DNA from: Leifsonia sp. SCN 70-46
Lineage (GTDB): Bacteria; Actinomycetota; Actinomycetes; Actinomycetales; Microbacteriaceae
Direction of reading: 5' to 3'
NCBI GenBank assembly: GCA_001725325.1
Contig: MEFY01000001.1
Coordinates: 62,001-126,000, forward strand
DNA length: 64,000 bases
The stretch's first letter is position 1; every line of letters starts with the position of its first letter. A program made the position numbers and the translations under genes. The notes below the pieces were generated by a model. The model was given only the letters and a program-made list of their open reading frames with translations, was not told the DNA's origin and did not search any database. This document shows, in pieces, positions 60,630 through 64,000 of this stretch.

Positions 60630-62103
60630 GAGAGGCGGCCTTCGAGGCGGCGGCCGTCGCCGTGATGCGGTTGGCCATGCCCGCGAAGATGACGCCGTGG
60701 AAGGGGAGGATCGAGAACCAGTAGAGCCTGCCGGCGAGGCCGGTCGGGAAGAACACCGCGCGCTGCTTGTAGGTGCTGCCGCCCGCCGGATCGGCCTCGG
60801 TGGTGAGCTCGAGCCAGGCGAGGCCGGGCACCTTCATCTCGGCGCGCAGCCTCAGGAAGCGACCGCGCTCGAGCGACTCGACACGCCAGAAGTCGAGCGC
60901 CTCGCCCACGGCGAGCCGGGAGGCGTTGCGGCGCCCGCGGCGCAGTCCGACACCGCCGACGAGCTTGTCGGCCCAGCCCCGCAGCGCCCACGCGAGCGGG
61001 AACGAGTACCAGCCGTTGTCACCCCCGATACCCTCCACGACCGCCCAGAGCCTCTCGACAGGGGCATCCGAGTGCTGCTCCCGCACGTCGGTGAAGACGG
61101 TGTGGCCGGTCCAGTCCGGGTCGCTCGGGATGAGGTTGCTGGGCGCCCCCGCGACCGAGGCGTTCTGCCAGCTGGTCTCGACCTCGCCGTCCTTCATCTT
61201 GGCCAAGGCGAGGCGAACGGCCTTGCGGTAGCCCGTGAGCCCGCCCTCGGGGTCGGGGATGTACTGCGCGATGTCGTGCTCGGCGGCCACGCAGTCGAAC
61301 TGCAGCGACTCGATGATCGGCACGGCGAGGGCGCGCGGGATGGGCGTCACGAGGTTCACCCACTGCGACGCGAGCCACGGCGTGAGCACGGGCAGCGACG
61401 CGATCGGGCGCTGCCGCAGCCCGGCCTCGAGCGCGTAGCCGTTCATCATCTGGCCGTAGCGCAGCACGTCGGGGCCGCCGATGTCGAAGGTGCGGTTGAC
61501 GTCGGCGGGCAGGTCGACGGCGGAGGCGAGGTAGTACAGCACGTCGCGGATCGCGATCGGCTGGATGAAGTTGCGCACCCACTTCGGCGCGGGCATGTAC
61601 GGCAGCACGTCGGTGAGGTGCCGGATCATCTCGAACGACGCCGAGCCCGAGCCGATCACGACCCCCGCCTGGAACGCCACGGTCGGCACTCCCGAGTCGA
61701 GGAGGGTGCGCCCCACGATCTCGCGGCTGCGGAGGTGGCGGCTGAGCTCGTCGACCGGAACGTCGGGGTGCAGCCCGCCGAGGTAGACGATGCGCGCGAC
61801 GCCGGCCGCGACGGCGGCGGTCGCGACGTTCCGCGCCGCCTCGAGCTCGGTGCGCTCGAAGTCGCCCTTGGCGCCCATGGCGTGCACGAGGTAGTAGACC
61901 ACGTCGATGTTCTCGAGAGCGGTCGCGACAGCCGCGGCATCCGTCAGGTCGCCCGTGACGACCTCGACACCGGATGCCCAGGGCGCGTCGCGCAGTTTGA
62001 GCGGATCGCGCACGATCACGCGCACGTCGTGCCCGGCCTCCGCGAGCCGTGGGGCGAGGCGCCCGCCGATGTAGCCGGTGGAGCCCGTGACGAGGATGCG
62101 CAT
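60622..62103 (-). CDS. SDR-type NAD(P)-binding protein with DUF2867 domain
   Basis: 493 aa. An atypical SDR/NmrA-like Rossmann domain (~1-290) begins ILVTGSTGYIGGRLAPRL and has GVARIVYLGGLHP; the C-terminal ~150-residue DUF2867 region includes LDFWRVESLERGRFLRLRAEMKVPG and GRLYWFSILPFHGVIFAGM, with membrane-tropic character. Ligand is unknown. ATG at 62101-62103 follows TAGCGT by 7 nt, better than the in-frame GTG at 62112. Confidence 0.87.
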   Translation of the reverse strand: MRILVTGSTGYIGGRLAPRLAEAGHDVRVIVRDPLKLRDAPWASGVEVVTGDLTDAAAVATALENIDVVYYLVHAMGAKGDFERTELEAARNVATAAVAAGVARIVYLGGLHPDVPVDELSRHLRSREIVGRTLLDSGVPTVAFQAGVVIGSGSASFEMIRHLTDVLPYMPAPKWVRNFIQPIAIRDVLYYLASAVDLPADVNRTFDIGGPDVLRYGQMMNGYALEAGLRQRPIASLPVLTPWLASQWVNLVTPIPRALAVPIIESLQFDCVAAEHDIAQYIPDPEGGLTGYRKAVRLALAKMKDGEVETSWQNASVAGAPSNLIPSDPDWTGHTVFTDVREQHSDAPVERLWAVVEGIGGDNGWYSFPLAWALRGWADKLVGGVGLRRGRRNASRLAVGEALDFWRVESLERGRFLRLRAEMKVPGLAWLELTTEADPAGGSTYKQRAVFFPTGLAGRLYWFSILPFHGVIFAGMANRITATAAASKAASHG

Positions 62104-62154
62104 GCTCCCCACGCTAGACGGGGAGCACGCGTACCGGGGGTGCCTTGACGAGCG

Positions 62155-63012
62155 CTAGATCAGGCTCTTCGTGTGCCAGACCGTCTTCGTCTCCGTGAAC
62201 GCGACGATGCGCTCGAGCGACGGCGCCGGCACGCCCGGCACGGGCTGCAGCACGCGCTTGAGCGTGTCGGCGGCCGTGACCTGCAGGTCGACCCAGTCGA
62301 TCTCCCCGGCGCCCGCGAGGTCGAGGGCGTTGACGTCGGCGTGGCCCGCGAGCCACGGCGCGATCTCCTTCGGCGAGCCCGTGAGGATGTTGACGACACC
62401 GCCCGGCACGTCGCTCGTCGCGAGCACCTCCGAGAGGCTCACGGCCGCGAGGGGCGCGGACTCCGAGGCCACGACGACCACCGTGTTGCCCGCGACGAGC
62501 GCGGGTGCGACGACGGCGACGAGGCCGAGCAGCGAGTCGGCGCCCTGCGGCGCGATGATCGCGACGACGCCCGTGGGCTCCGGCGTCGAGAGGTTGAAGT
62601 AGGGGCCGCTCACGGGGTTGCCGTTGCCGGCCACCTGCACGTACTTGTCGGCCCAGCCCGCGTACCAGACCCACGCGTCGATCGCCGTGTCGACCTGCTT
62701 CGCGGCCGCGGCCTTCGTGAGGCCCTCGCTCGCGACGAGCTCCTCCACGAACTGCTCGCGGCGCCCCTCGAGCAGCTCTGCTATGCGGTAGAGCACCTGG
62801 CCGCGGTTGTAGCCCGTCGCGCCGGACCAGCCGGCGAGTGCCGCGCGCGCGGCCACGACGGCGTCGCGGGCATCCTTGCGGCTCGCGAGCGACGCGTTCG
62901 CGAGGAACGCGCCCTTCTTCGTGAGCACCTCGTAGGTGCGGCCGCTCTCGCTGCGGGGGAACTTGCCCCCGATGTAGAGCTTGTACGTCTTCGGCACTGC
63001 GAGGCGGGTCAC
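62155..63012 (-). CDS. Truncated aldehyde dehydrogenase-like protein
   Basis: 285 aa, against ~480 for the family. It covers the ALDH N-terminal half: LYIGGKFPRSESGRTYEV, the TGVVAIIAPQGADSLLGL equivalent of the PWNFP region, GNTVVVVASESAPL and the DVPGGVVNILTGSPKE loop. It stops before the catalytic Cys region, and the Glu/ELGGK segment is replaced by IDWVDLQVTAADTL. Likely non-catalytic. GTG at 63010-63012 overlaps the upstream true ALDH stop as GTGA. It may form hetero-oligomers with that ALDH (inference). Confidence 0.82.
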   Translation of the reverse strand: MTRLAVPKTYKLYIGGKFPRSESGRTYEVLTKKGAFLANASLASRKDARDAVVAARAALAGWSGATGYNRGQVLYRIAELLEGRREQFVEELVASEGLTKAAAAKQVDTAIDAWVWYAGWADKYVQVAGNGNPVSGPYFNLSTPEPTGVVAIIAPQGADSLLGLVAVVAPALVAGNTVVVVASESAPLAAVSLSEVLATSDVPGGVVNILTGSPKEIAPWLAGHADVNALDLAGAGEIDWVDLQVTAADTLKRVLQPVPGVPAPSLERIVAFTETKTVWHTKSLI

Positions 63013-64000
63013 TTGGCTGCACTCCATCCGGCGCTCTCGAGGTAGGCGGCGAGGCCGTGTCGACCGCCCTCGCGGCCGTAGCCGCTCTCCTTGTACCCGC
63101 CGAACGGGCTCGAGGGGTCGAACCGGTTGAACGTGTTCGCCCAGATCACCCCCGCGCGCAGCTGGTCGGCGACGGCGAGGATCTTCGAGCCCTTGTCGCT
63201 CCAGATGCCGGCCGAGAGGCCGTACGGCGTGTTGTTCGCCTTGGCGATCGCCTCGGCGGGCGTGCGGAAGGTCAGCACGCTCAGTACGGGCCCGAAGACC
63301 TCCTCGCGCGCGATGGTCGACGACGTCGACACGTTGTCGAAGATCGTGGGCGCGAACCAGAAGCCCTTGTCGGGGATGACGCAGTCCGCGGTCCAGCGGT
63401 CGGCGCCCTCCTTCTCGCCGATGTCGCTCAGGGTGCGGATGCGCTCGAGCTGCTCGCGCGAGTTGATCGCGCCGATGTCGGTGTTCTTGTCGAGCGGGTC
63501 GCCGAGGCGCAGCGTCGACAGGCGCGACTTGAGGCGCTCGACGACGTCGTCGTGGATGCTCTCCTGCACGAGCAGGCGCGAGCCGGCGCAGCACACGTGG
63601 CCCTGGTTGAAGAAGATGCCGTTGACGATGCCCTCGACGGCCTGGTCGATGGGGGCGTCGTCGAAGACGATGTTCGCGGCCTTGCCGCCGAGCTCGAGCG
63701 TGACCTTCTTGCCCGTGCCGGCGACCGACTTCGCGATCGCGCGGCCGACGCCCGTCGAGCCCGTGAAGGCGACCTTGTTGACATCGGGGTGGTTGACGAG
63801 GGCCTCGCCCGTGTCGCCCGCGCCCGTGATGATGTTCACGACCCCCGCGGGCAGCTCGGCCTGCTGCAGTATCTCGGCGAAGATGAGCGCCGACAGCGGC
63901 GTCGTCTCGGCGGGCTTGATGACGACGGTGTTGCCCGCGGCGAGCGCGGGGGCGACCTTCCACGCGAGCATGAGCAGCGGGAAGTTCCACGGGATCACCT
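63009..64000 (-). CDS. Aldehyde dehydrogenase, 5' part missing at window edge
   Basis: The last ~330 residues are present; the start lies beyond base 64000. VIPWNFPLLMLAWKVAPALAAGNTVVIKPAE, FTGSTGVGRAI, LELGGKAANIVFDD (catalytic Glu) and NQGHVCCAGSRLLVQ (catalytic Cys) are intact, and EEVFGPVLSV and SPFGGYKESGYGREGG close the fold. It should oxidise an aldehyde with NAD(P)+. Coupled downstream to the truncated ALDH-like gene. Pairs like this are often linked to deoC in actinobacteria, but that region is outside the window. Confidence 0.93.
   Translation of the reverse strand, partial: VIPWNFPLLMLAWKVAPALAAGNTVVIKPAETTPLSALIFAEILQQAELPAGVVNIITGAGDTGEALVNHPDVNKVAFTGSTGVGRAIAKSVAGTGKKVTLELGGKAANIVFDDAPIDQAVEGIVNGIFFNQGHVCCAGSRLLVQESIHDDVVERLKSRLSTLRLGDPLDKNTDIGAINSREQLERIRTLSDIGEKEGADRWTADCVIPDKGFWFAPTIFDNVSTSSTIAREEVFGPVLSVLTFRTPAEAIAKANNTPYGLSAGIWSDKGSKILAVADQLRAGVIWANTFNRFDPSSPFGGYKESGYGREGGRHGLAAYLESAGWSAAK

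Overview
The window is GC-rich (about 70% by eye) and densely packed, with many GTG/TTG starts and frequent 4-nt ATGA/GTGA gene overlaps. Many first genes carry a -10-like hexamer 6-7 nt before the start codon, as expected for leaderless mRNAs. Gene content fits a Gram-positive actinobacterium, most likely a Microbacteriaceae member: POL-PE-LIG ligase D with Ku, a MarP-like protease, DUF222-HNH protein, DUF2207 proteins, ECF42 sigma with a DGPF protein, and a HelD/HelR-like helicase. Chromosomal housekeeping genes (pnp, rpsO, surE, aspA) anchor it. I see no rRNA, tRNA, CRISPR array, insertion sequence or prophage.

1-4.96 kb: 5' end of pnp on the minus strand, then a translationally coupled array of four paralogous secreted lipoproteins, then an FMN reductase/LLM flavin monooxygenase pair. 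Its 333-bp upstream region holds a terminator and a strongly structured element with five stems closed by a 13-bp helix. 4.96-9.9 kb: secreted lipase lipoprotein, PfkB kinase coupled to surE, MDR oxidoreductase and small proteins. 9.9-12.6 kb: a divergent SIR2-TPR and FRG-domain pair, a candidate defence module. rpsO follows at 12.6-12.9 kb, more than 12 kb from pnp.

13-31 kb: membrane and NERD proteins, DGPF/ECF42 sigma pair, HNH protein, MarP-like protease, second NERD protein, HelR-like RNAP-recycling helicase divergent from a membrane protein/MFS exporter pair, PrsW protease, a second MFS divergent from a GlxA-type regulator, and a degenerate MDR protein. 31-42 kb: FAD-linked oxidase, DksA/TraR zinc-finger protein, Ada-AlkA fusion, BrkB/YihY-type membrane protein, a small SAP/Rho_N protein, the divergent Ku/LigD end-joining pair, VOC protein, YtxH-like protein and aspartase.

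42-64 kb: PiT phosphate transporter, two large DUF2207 proteins 12 kb apart, glycosyltransferase, two alpha/beta hydrolases, maltokinase-like protein, metallophosphoesterase, a Stealth phosphotransferase coupled to a SNF2 helicase, M20 peptidase, SGNH hydrolase, ribokinase, SDR-DUF2867 protein, and a coupled pair of aldehyde dehydrogenase genes, the second lacking the catalytic-Cys region. The last gene runs off the window.

Functions come from reading translated sequence without database searches. Starts were chosen from ribosome-binding sites or the leaderless spacing and are less certain than stops.
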